Part shown: positions 1-5,120 of the stretch, one piece after another | Layout of the letters: each line of letters starts with the position of its first letter | Position numbering within the stretch: the first letter of the stretch is position 1 | Assembly: GCA_017420625.1 (NCBI GenBank) | Contig: JAFOIR010000337.1 | Location: 1-7,484 of the forward strand | Length of the DNA: 7,484 nucleotides | Source: Bacillota bacterium | Lineage (GTDB): Bacteria; Bacillota_A; Clostridia; Lachnospirales; Bianqueaceae | Reading direction: 5' to 3' | The notes under the pieces: model-generated | Told to the model about the DNA's origin: nothing | The model's input: the letters and a program-made list of their open reading frames with translations, nothing else | Databases searched by the model: none | Translations under genes and position numbers: made by a program

Positions 1-1302
1 ATCATCGGCTATCACGATTACAAAATCTCGCTGACAGATAATTATATCGCGCCGGTCAGTGAAGACAGTCTTTATCTCAATATCTGGCAGCCGGCAGATG
101 CAAAACCGGAGGATAAGCTGCCGGTCATCGTCTATATTCATGGCGGATCACTCCAGACCGGCCAGCCGTGGTATGATGATTATTCCGGAGAGACGCTGGC
201 ACATGAAGGCGTGATCGTGGTAAACATGGGTTACCGGCTGGGTGTCTTTGGTTTCTTTGCTGATGAAGAACTGATAGCTGAGTCTGACAACAAAACGACG
301 GGCAATTACGGCCTTTTAGACCAGATCAAAGCGCTGGAATGGGTACAGAAGAATATTGCCGTCTTTGGCGGTGATCCTTCGAATGTGACAGTGGCCGGGG
401 AGTCAGCCGGTTCCGCCTGTGTCAGTGCCTTGCTTGCGTCTCCTCTGGCCGAAGGACTGTTCTGCCGGGCTGTGCTGGAAAGCTCGACGGTATCTTCTGG
501 GGAGCCCGCTCACTCTTTCCGGCTCATGGAAGCTGCTTTGAAGAGCGGAGATGCCCTCAAGGCGCGATATGGCGCCACCTCGGTAGAAGAGCTTCGAAAG
601 GTCTCTGCGGATCAACTGGTGGCTGAAGCTTCCAGTCAGCATCATATCACCGTTGACGGCTATGCGCTTTTAGAGACACCGTTTGAAGCATATCTTGACG
701 GAACCGCGATGAATGTCCCGCTGATGCATGGATTCAACGCTCATGAGGGCGCTGCGTTTATCATTTTCGGCAATGCAAAACTAAAGGATTATCCGGATAA
801 AGTCCGTGCCATGTTTGGCGAAAAGGCAGATGAAATACTGAAACTGTATCAGCCGCAAACGGATGCACAGGCTAAGGAATACTGGGAAAAACTCTATTCA
901 GCTTATTTCTTTACCTATGGACATTATTGCCTGAGCCGTCAGGCCGGAAGGCAGAACGCGCCTGTTTATGCCTACTACTTTGCAAAGGACAACGGACGTC
1001 TCGGTACATGGCACAGTGGAGAAGAAGTTTATCTTTACGGCCGCATTCCGGAAGACTCCGACCTGTATACGGAAGAAGACAGACTTCTTTCCAGACAGAT
1101 GGTACAGTATTATGTCAATTTTGCGACCTGCGGCGATCCGAACGGAATTGCAGGACAAGACGAAAAAACGGATCTTCCTTACTGGCCGGCGCAGACTGAT
1201 CCCATACAGCTTTATCAGCTGGACGAGAATCCGCGCACGGTGGATGATCCGTTCTGGAATGTGTATTCTGTTCTGGATGAAATAATGGGATGGAACGAAT
1301 AA
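1..1302 (+). CDS. Type-B carboxylesterase (para-nitrobenzyl esterase-like), 5'-truncated by the window
   Basis: The reading frame is open from base 1 to the TAA at 1300-1302, giving 433 residues. The family is usually about 500, so roughly 60-80 N-terminal residues lie outside the window, including any signal peptide. It is an alpha/beta hydrolase that would cleave carboxylic esters. The family signature SEDSLYLNIW comes early, followed by the oxyanion-hole HGG (His codon at 139). The nucleophile elbow is GESAGS (Ser codon 403-405). The acid is probably the Glu of NAHEG (745-747), and the catalytic His lies in GTWHSGEEVYLYG (1012-1014). These match the order and context of the Ser/Glu/His triad in acetylcholinesterase and bacterial pNB esterases, so the enzyme should be active. 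Its natural substrate cannot be told from sequence. An internal ATG at 226 or GTG at 211 would remove the oxyanion loop, so neither is the real start. It converges on the regulator gene and shows no functional link to the feo genes. Confidence 0.93.
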   Translation: MIGYHDYKISLTDNYIAPVSEDSLYLNIWQPADAKPEDKLPVIVYIHGGSLQTGQPWYDDYSGETLAHEGVIVVNMGYRLGVFGFFADEELIAESDNKTTGNYGLLDQIKALEWVQKNIAVFGGDPSNVTVAGESAGSACVSALLASPLAEGLFCRAVLESSTVSSGEPAHSFRLMEAALKSGDALKARYGATSVEELRKVSADQLVAEASSQHHITVDGYALLETPFEAYLDGTAMNVPLMHGFNAHEGAAFIIFGNAKLKDYPDKVRAMFGEKADEILKLYQPQTDAQAKEYWEKLYSAYFFTYGHYCLSRQAGRQNAPVYAYYFAKDNGRLGTWHSGEEVYLYGRIPEDSDLYTEEDRLLSRQMVQYYVNFATCGDPNGIAGQDEKTDLPYWPAQTDPIQLYQLDENPRTVDDPFWNVYSVLDEIMGWNE

Positions 1303-1303
1303 G

Positions 1304-1338
1304 AAAGCTCAGGAACCGAATTCGGTCATATGAGCTTT
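1304..1338. terminator. Possible bidirectional terminator hairpin between convergent genes
   Basis: Arms AAAGCTC (1304-1310) and GAGCTTT (1332-1338) are perfect complements. They enclose a 12-bp perfect palindrome, ACCGAATTCGGT (1315-1326). The structure sits where the esterase and the regulator converge and overlaps the last codons of the regulator. Read on the minus strand, the stem is followed by CTTATT, a weak U-rich tail; the plus strand has no T-run. With only 6 bp between the stop codons, any terminator must lie inside coding sequence. The interrupted stem and missing U-tract make this a tentative call. Confidence 0.3.
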
Positions 1339-1680
1339 GATAGCCTCAAAAGTTTTGTCACTGATATAATGTTCGATTCGACAGGCATCATTAACAGCCG
1401 TTTCCTCATCAACACCAAGCCCTATAAAAAGCTTGCTCAGCACGGTATGCCGTTCGTAGATGCTTCTGGCTCTCTTTTCGCCTGCTTCTGTCAGCTTAAG
1501 GCCGCCCAGGTCATCTGTGATGACAAGGCCATCCTTCTTAAGAAGGCCGATGGCTCGGCTCACAGAGGGCTTGGAAAAGTTCATATATTCACCCACGTCG
1601 ATCGCCCGGACATGGGAAGAATTCTGTGAAAGGACGTAGATCGTCTCGAGATACATTTCTCCTGATTCCTGCAAAGCCAT
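1309..1680 (-). CDS. DtxR-family metal-dependent transcriptional repressor, iron-type metal site
   Basis: This 123-residue protein is a short, SH3-less DtxR/MntR-type regulator, close to MntR in length (142). A winged helix-turn-helix spans about residues 22-64, with recognition helix near SKPSVSRAIGLLKKDG (36-51). A dimerisation and metal-binding helix region follows. By eye alignment, Met9, Cys100, Glu103 and His104 (in DACRIEH) match DtxR Met10, Cys102, Glu105 and His106. MntR has Asp8 and Glu99 where this protein has Met9 and Cys100, so Fe(II) sensing is more likely than Mn(II). Glu12 and His78 are also kept. The DtxR ancillary-site residues Glu83 and His98 appear to be Ser82 and Val96. 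The start is supported by GGAG (1692-1689) 8 bases upstream of the ATG. The gene is divergent from feo with operator-like repeats between them, so it probably represses feo when iron is plentiful. Specificity and target are inferred. Confidence 0.9.
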   Translation of the reverse strand: MALQESGEMYLETIYVLSQNSSHVRAIDVGEYMNFSKPSVSRAIGLLKKDGLVITDDLGGLKLTEAGEKRARSIYERHTVLSKLFIGLGVDEETAVNDACRIEHYISDKTFEAIKAHMTEFGS

Positions 1681-1716
1681 AGATCAGATCTCCATTTCTG
1701 CTAATCATTTAGCTAC

Positions 1717-1745
1717 AGATTAACATATTTTTGTTCTATCTTCAA
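1717..1745 (-). promoter_or_regulatory. Candidate promoter of the DtxR-family regulator
   Basis: On the minus strand a -35-like TTGAAG (1745-1740) is followed after 17 bp by TAATCT (1722-1717). This would start transcription near 1710, about 30 bases before the ATG. The -10 matches consensus at only 3 of 6 positions. A degenerate operator-like element (TTAG at 1709-1712, TAAC at 1721-1724, gap 8 instead of 7) overlaps it, so autoregulation is possible but unproven. Confidence 0.3.
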
Positions 1746-1760
1746 GGAAAAAATCCTTGA
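1742..1760. repeat. Perfect 7-bp inverted repeat between the divergent promoters
   Basis: TCAAGGA (1742-1748) and TCCTTGA (1754-1760) are exact complements around a five-A spacer. Each arm contributes TTGA to a -35-like hexamer, one on each strand, so the palindrome sits at the symmetry centre of the divergent promoters. It may be a regulator site or a by-product of facing -35 elements. Its sequence is unrelated to the GTTAG operators. Confidence 0.6.
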
Positions 1761-1785
1761 CAAGTTAGCAATGACTAACTATAAT
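1757..1785 (+). promoter_or_regulatory. Consensus sigma-A promoter of the feo operon
   Basis: TTGACA (1757-1762) and TATAAT (1780-1785) are both perfect consensus hexamers with the ideal 17-bp spacer. Transcription should begin near 1792, leaving a leader of about 80 bases before feoA1. A promoter this strong would be on by default and would need tight repression, which fits the operator-like palindrome occupying the whole spacer. Confidence 0.85.
1763..1780. promoter_or_regulatory. Operator 1 for the DtxR-family regulator (promoter spacer)
   Basis: AGTTAG-CAATGA-CTAACT is a perfect inverted repeat of 6-bp arms around 6 bp. It fills the -35/-10 spacer and its last base is the first base of the TATAAT box, so a bound protein would block RNA polymerase. 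The core TTAG-N6-CTAA is also present, twice and overlapping, in the classical DtxR box TTAGGTTAGCCTAACCTAA (recalled consensus). That supports a DtxR-family protein as the binder. Confidence 0.75.
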
Positions 1786-1792
1786 CAGATAC

Positions 1793-1810
1793 GGTTAGAG
1801 AAAGCTAACT
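1793..1810. promoter_or_regulatory. Operator 2 for the DtxR-family regulator (near +1)
   Basis: GTTAG (1794-1798) and CTAAC (1805-1809) form a perfect 5-bp inverted repeat with the same 6-bp spacing as the other two copies. Its centre is 30 bp from operator 1, about three helical turns, so proteins on both sites would lie on the same DNA face. It begins at the expected transcription start. It is followed by seven T residues (1812-1818). Confidence 0.7.
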
Positions 1811-1826
1811 ATTTTTTTGGGACGTT

Positions 1827-1844
1827 GGTTAGGATATGCTAACC
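1827..1844. promoter_or_regulatory. Operator 3 for the DtxR-family regulator (feo leader)
   Basis: GGTTAG-GATATG-CTAACC is a perfect inverted repeat of 6-bp arms and 6-bp spacer, the best-formed of the three. Its centre is 34 bp beyond operator 2 and about 43 bp after the predicted start, where it could act as a roadblock or aid cooperative repression. In RNA it could also fold into a small hairpin 11 bases before the ribosome site. Confidence 0.7.
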
Positions 1845-1855
1845 CAATAAGGTCC

Positions 1856-1864
1856 AGGAGGGGG
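1856..1864 (+). promoter_or_regulatory. Ribosome binding site of feoA1
   Basis: AGGAGGGGG ends 7 bases before the ATG at 1872. It is close to full anti-Shine-Dalgarno complementarity and favours the first of the two tandem ATG codons (1872, 1875) as the start. Confidence 0.7.
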
Positions 1865-1871
1865 AAGGAAA

Positions 1872-2084
1872 ATGATGCCGATCATCATGGCAGATGCGGG
1901 AAAACCCGGACTCATTACACGTATCGGCGGAACGAACGAGGTGCGGCAGCATCTGGCGGATATGGGCTTTGTTCCCGGGGAAACCGTAACGGTCATTTCT
2001 ACCGTAGGCGGCAACGTGATCGTCAAGATCAAAGAATCACGGGTTGCCATCAGTAAAGAAATGGCACAGAAAATCATGATTTGA
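1872..2084 (+). CDS. feoA: FeoA-family protein, first copy (ferrous iron transport)
   Basis: This 70-residue cytosolic protein has the usual length and pattern of clostridial FeoA, a small SH3-like beta-barrel thought to bind FeoB and influence its GTPase or transport activity. Recognisable features are IGGTNEVRQHLADMGF (about 18-33), the turn VPGETVTV (34-41), the strand pair IGG-like VGGNVIVKI (45-53) and the C-terminal SRVAISKEMAQKIM typical of the family. It is the first gene of the operon. The stop is followed 21 bases later by the second feoA copy. The two copies are clearly different paralogs rather than a recent duplication, since they share only the general FeoA pattern. Function is assigned by family resemblance. 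Confidence 0.93.
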   Translation: MMPIIMADAGKPGLITRIGGTNEVRQHLADMGFVPGETVTVISTVGGNVIVKIKESRVAISKEMAQKIMI

Positions 2085-2105
2085 AAATAGGGGAGGAAGA
2101 AACAC

Positions 2106-2327
2106 ATGAAGACCTTGAGAGACGTAAAAATCGGCGATACGGTGAAGGTTGTCAAACTTCATGGTGAAGGCGCTGTCAAACGCCGGATCATGGATATGGG
2201 CATCACCCGCGGTACCGAGATCTATGTCAGAAAAGTAGCGCCGCTTGGCGATCCCATTGAGATCCGGGTCCGAGCTTATGAGCTGTCCATCCGGAAAGCG
2301 GATGCAGAAATGATCGAAGTGGAATAA
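2106..2327 (+). CDS. feoA: FeoA-family protein, second copy (ferrous iron transport)
   Basis: This is a 73-residue FeoA-type SH3-like protein. It contains GDTVKVVKLHGEGAVKRRIM (about 10-29), the DMGITRGTEIYV turn (30-41), APLGDPIEIRVRAYELSIRK (45-64) and an acidic end. The APLGDP and YELSLRK-like motifs are typical of FeoA and of FeoA domains fused to DtxR regulators. GGAGG at 2092-2096 lies 9 bases before the ATG and supports the start. It sits between feoA1 and feoB, so it is likely translated together with them and acts at the membrane as a FeoB partner. Division of labour between the two paralogs is unknown. Confidence 0.95.
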   Translation: MKTLRDVKIGDTVKVVKLHGEGAVKRRIMDMGITRGTEIYVRKVAPLGDPIEIRVRAYELSIRKADAEMIEVE

Positions 2328-2347
2328 AGGAAAGAGAGGATCATAAA

Positions 2348-4726
2348 GTGGAAATCAGAATCGCCTTAGCAGGCAATCCGAACAGCGGAAAAACAACCAT
2401 GTTCAACGATCTGACCGGTTCGAACCAGTATGTGGGCAACTGGCCGGGCGTTACCGTGGAAAAGAAAGAAGGTAAACTAAAAAATCACAAGGACGTGGTG
2501 ATTCAGGACCTCCCCGGCATCTATTCTCTGTCGCCCTATACGCTGGAAGAAGTCGTTGCCAGAAACTATCTGGTCGGTGAGAAACCGGATGCGATCATCA
2601 ACATCGTCGATGGGACCAACATTGAGCGAAACCTTTACTTAACGACCCAGCTGATCGAGCTTGGCATTCCGGTTGTGGTCGCCGTCAATATGATGGATCT
2701 GGTCGCTAAACGCGGTGATACGATCGATACCGCCAAACTGGCCAAAGCGCTCGGCTGTGAAGTCATGACGACCTCAGCTCTGAAAGGTCAGGGTTCTGTG
2801 GAAGTCGCTGAAAAAGCGATCGAACTGGCCAAGAATAAGAAAACAGGTCCGCTTCCATCTGTTTTTGAAGGAAGCGTTGAACATGCGATCGCCCATATTG
2901 AAGAATCTTTGCAGGACAAGGTCGATCAGCAGTTCGTCCGCTGGTATGCAGTCAAGGTGTTTGAGCGGGACGAGAAAGTCGTAGCTGATCTTCAGCTTGC
3001 AGACGATGTAAAGACCCATATCGAACAGCACATCATCGATTGTGAAAAAGAACTGGATGACGATGCAGAAAGCATCATCACCAATCAGCGATATAACTAT
3101 ATTACCGGCATCGTAGGAAAAGCGGTGAAGAAACAGGCTTCCAAAGATGCATTAACGACATCTGACAAGATCGATAAGATCGTGACGAACCGCTGGCTGG
3201 GTCTGCCGATCTTTGCGGTCGTGATGTTCCTGGTTTATGCAATCGCCATGGGCGGCTGGAATGTATCTGTTGGTACCCGGCTGACAGACTGGGCCAATGA
3301 CGGTCTCTTTGGTGACGGATATTTCATTGCAGGCGGCGGAGATGAATGGGATGAAGCCGCCGGGGCATTTGAAGAAGCTTCAGCGATCATTGAGGCCTAT
3401 GAAGCCGGCGAAGATACCGCCTATATTCTGGACGGCGATACCGGTGAAACAACCGAGTTGGAAGTAAACGAAGAAACCTACAAAGCAGCACTGGAAGTGG
3501 AAGAACCGGATCCGCATGAGTTTGGCACCTGGGTACCGGGCATCCCGGCACTTCTTAACAGCATTCTGACAGATGAGAACGGAGATCCTGTGATCGCAGA
3601 CTGGCTGTACGGACTGATCATGGACGGCATCGTGGCCGGTGTCGGTGCGGTACTTGGCTTTGTTCCTCAGATGCTGGTTCTGTTCCTGCTGCTGGCGATT
3701 CTGGAAGACATCGGTTATATGGCTCGTGTGGCCTTCGTCATGGACCGTATTTTCCGTCAGTTTGGTCTTTCCGGAAAGAGCTTCATTCCGATGCTGGTCG
3801 CTACCGGCTGCGGTATCCCCGGTCTGATGGCATCGAGAACGATCGAACAGGATCGTGACCGGAAGCTGACCCTGATGACCACGACCTTCATGCCCTGCGG
3901 AGCAAAGCTTCCGATCATCGCCATGTTTGCCGGTGCACTGTTCGGCGGTTCCACCTGGGTAGCTGTTTCTGCCTATTTCCTTGGTATTTTCTCTGTCATT
4001 ATCTCCGGTATCATGCTGAAGAAGTTTAAGGCTTTCTCCGGTGATCCGGCACCTTTCGTTATGGAGCTTCCGAGCTATCATATTCCTTCTGTCAAAAACG
4101 TCCTTCGTGCGACCTGGGAACGCGGCTGGAGCTTTATTAAACGTGCCGGAAGCGTCATCCTGATTTCCACGATCATCCTCTGGTTCCTGCAGGGATACGG
4201 TGTAGTAGACGGTGCCTTCCAGGCTGTGGAGGACAACAACGATTCGCTGCTGGCAGCGGTCGGCAACGTTGTAGCCTTCATCTTTACGCCTCTTGGCTTC
4301 GGTAACTGGAAAGCAACGGTGGCAACGATCACCGGTCTGATCGCAAAAGAAGAAGTCGTCGGTACCATGGGCGTTCTGTATCCTGGAGTCCTGTACCGTC
4401 AGCTGGCTGAGAACTATTCAGCAATCGCCGGTTACAGCTTCATGGTCTTCAATCTGCTGTGCGCACCTTGCTTCGCTGCGATCGGTGCGATCAAGCGGGA
4501 AATGAACAACGTGAAATGGACCCTCGGCGCAGTAGGATATATGTGCATCTGGGCTTATGTGATCGCCCTGATCGTCTATCATGTCATCGGACTGTTCTTC
4601 GGAGTTGGTTTCTCTTTCTGGACGATCGTAGGATTTGTTCTTCTGGCACTGCTCATCTATCTCGTCGTACGGAAGAACCCCTATGATGATCAGCATCTGA
4701 AACTGAAGGAAAAGGTCGGCGCCTGA
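2348..4726 (+). CDS. feoB: FeoB ferrous iron transporter with acidic external loop
   Basis: This 792-residue membrane transporter carries Fe(II) inward; E. coli FeoB has 773 residues. The cytosolic G domain shows G1 GNPNSGKT (9-16), switch I PGVT (33-36), G3 DLPG (54-57), G4 NMMD (114-117) and G5 SALKG (143-147). A helical linker region runs to about 280. The first membrane helix is near 285-306. The core has GFVPQ (437-441), gate motif GCGIPG with Cys488, second gate MPCGAKLP with Cys517, and LLCAPC near the end (Cys705, Cys708). Residues 332-391 are an unusually acidic segment (22 Asp/Glu, one Lys) predicted to lie outside the cell. The start is GTG at 2348, with GAGAGGA (2334-2340) 7 bases upstream and no in-frame ATG before the G1 loop. 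It follows feoA2 by 20 bases. Regulation is probably by the upstream operators. No feoC is visible. Confidence 0.98.
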   Translation: MEIRIALAGNPNSGKTTMFNDLTGSNQYVGNWPGVTVEKKEGKLKNHKDVVIQDLPGIYSLSPYTLEEVVARNYLVGEKPDAIINIVDGTNIERNLYLTTQLIELGIPVVVAVNMMDLVAKRGDTIDTAKLAKALGCEVMTTSALKGQGSVEVAEKAIELAKNKKTGPLPSVFEGSVEHAIAHIEESLQDKVDQQFVRWYAVKVFERDEKVVADLQLADDVKTHIEQHIIDCEKELDDDAESIITNQRYNYITGIVGKAVKKQASKDALTTSDKIDKIVTNRWLGLPIFAVVMFLVYAIAMGGWNVSVGTRLTDWANDGLFGDGYFIAGGGDEWDEAAGAFEEASAIIEAYEAGEDTAYILDGDTGETTELEVNEETYKAALEVEEPDPHEFGTWVPGIPALLNSILTDENGDPVIADWLYGLIMDGIVAGVGAVLGFVPQMLVLFLLLAILEDIGYMARVAFVMDRIFRQFGLSGKSFIPMLVATGCGIPGLMASRTIEQDRDRKLTLMTTTFMPCGAKLPIIAMFAGALFGGSTWVAVSAYFLGIFSVIISGIMLKKFKAFSGDPAPFVMELPSYHIPSVKNVLRATWERGWSFIKRAGSVILISTIILWFLQGYGVVDGAFQAVEDNNDSLLAAVGNVVAFIFTPLGFGNWKATVATITGLIAKEEVVGTMGVLYPGVLYRQLAENYSAIAGYSFMVFNLLCAPCFAAIGAIKREMNNVKWTLGAVGYMCIWAYVIALIVYHVIGLFFGVGFSFWTIVGFVLLALLIYLVVRKNPYDDQHLKLKEKVGA

Positions 4727-4728
4727 AC

Positions 4729-4757
4729 TTGTCGGTTCGTTTCGAATGTGATAGAAT
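4729..4757 (+). promoter_or_regulatory. Possible internal promoter for the Cys-rich small protein gene
   Basis: TTGTCG (4729-4734), a 17-bp spacer and TAGAAT (4752-4757) preceded by TGA form an extended -10 promoter-like element (4/6 and 5/6 consensus matches). Transcription would begin near 4764, leaving a leader of about 22 bases that still includes the ribosome site. No GTTAG operator is present, so this transcript would escape the feo repressor. Read-through from feoB is equally possible. Confidence 0.45.
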
Positions 4758-4785
4758 ATAGCAAACAGGAAAAGGAGGAAAACAT

Positions 4786-4995
4786 ATGATGATATGGCTT
4801 GCGGCCAACTGGGCTAATATTCTGGTTCTTGCGATTGTTTTGCTCCTGGTCATCCTGGCACTAAAGAATGTGCTTCCGCGAAAAGGCAAAAGTGCCGGAT
4901 GTGCAGGCTGCTCAGGCTGTTCGAGCTGTTCGGGCGGATGTGCAGGCTGCATGTACAGCGCAGGCACAAATAAAAGACAAAAGCAAAAAGCGTAA
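4786..4995 (+). CDS. FeoB-associated Cys-rich membrane protein
   Basis: This 69-residue protein has a single N-terminal membrane helix (about residues 11-30, rich in Leu, Ile and Val). A basic patch (RKGK, 32-35) follows. The tail then has six cysteines at 39, 42, 45, 48, 52 and 55, spaced CxxCxxCxxCx3CxxC and separated by Gly, Ser and Ala. It ends in a basic KRQKQK stretch. This matches the small FeoB-associated Cys-rich family found after feoB in Bacillota. The basic residues after the helix suggest that the Cys tail faces the cytosol, where it could bind iron arriving through FeoB or form an Fe-S or metal cluster. That role is inference, as the family function is not established. AAGGAGG (4772-4778) lies 7 bases before the first of two tandem ATG codons. 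A strong terminator follows at once, making this the last gene of the feo unit. Confidence 0.88.
   Translation: MMIWLAANWANILVLAIVLLLVILALKNVLPRKGKSAGCAGCSGCSSCSGGCAGCMYSAGTNKRQKQKA
4896..4950 (+). repeat. 16-bp direct repeat within the Cys-cluster codons
   Basis: The 16-base sequence CGGATGTGCAGGCTGC occurs exactly at 4896-4911 and 4935-4950, offset by 39 bp (13 codons). Both copies encode a GCAGC block in the same frame. Recombination or slippage between them would remove or add 13 codons without shifting frame. Confidence 0.85.
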
Positions 4996-4998
4996 GTC

Positions 4999-5036
4999 AA
5001 AAGCCGGAGAAGATGAAAAATCTTCTTCGGCTTTTT
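4999..5036 (+). terminator. Rho-independent terminator of the feo operon
   Basis: A 14-bp stem (5001-5014 with 5020-5033) has one G-T pair, a GAAAA loop and can extend by two A-T pairs. It is followed by further T residues up to 5036. It starts 3 bases after the stop of the Cys-rich gene. The A-run before the stem means it could also work weakly on the minus strand. Confidence 0.92.
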
Positions 5037-5050
5037 GCATGCAGGAATCC

Positions 5051-5079
5051 TTGCGGGAAACATCCCGGTATGATAAAAT
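5051..5079 (+). promoter_or_regulatory. Probable promoter of the HAD phosphatase unit
   Basis: TAAAAT (5074-5079) is preceded by TGA, an extended -10, and lies 17 bp after a weak -35-like TTGCGG (5051-5056). The start would be near 5086, after the feo terminator and 35 bases before the HAD start codon. The inverted repeat CGGGA-AACA-TCCCG (5054-5067) overlaps the -35 and spacer and might be an operator. Confidence 0.5.
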
Positions 5080-5120
5080 AGTTTAAATATTGACATGATG
5101 AAAGAGCAGGAATACGCATT

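Noticed and set aside
1702..1724. Possible fourth operator near the regulator's own -10
   Set aside because: TTAG and TAAC are present but one base too far apart and neighbouring positions do not match; too degenerate to list as an operator, noted only in the promoter entry.
1786..1871. Riboswitch in the feo leader
   Set aside because: The leader is only about 80 bases and its only clear structures are the simple operator palindromes; I see no conserved riboswitch architecture.
1817..2056. 79-codon frame overlapping feoA1
   Set aside because: It starts inside the operator/leader region with no ribosome site and is out of frame with the clearly conserved FeoA protein.
3380..4081. Long open frame (233 codons) antisense to feoB
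   Set aside because: It lies wholly opposite the conserved FeoB core, its predicted protein has low-complexity polar composition without any family motif, and codon bias of the sense gene explains the lack of stops.
4868..5086. 72-codon frame overlapping the Cys-rich gene and its terminator
   Set aside because: It runs through the terminator hairpin and the HAD promoter; the overlapping frame with membrane helix, CxxC pattern and strong ribosome site is clearly the real gene.
4653..5096. 147-codon minus-strand frame across the end of feoB and the small gene
   Set aside because: It is antisense to two supported genes and a terminator, and has no family resemblance; its Pro/Gln/His repeats come from reading the Cys/Gly codons backwards.
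5090..5118. Second TTGACA (5090-5095) just before the HAD gene
   Set aside because: The hexamer at 17-bp spacing is TACGCA, a poor -10, and transcription would start inside the coding sequence.
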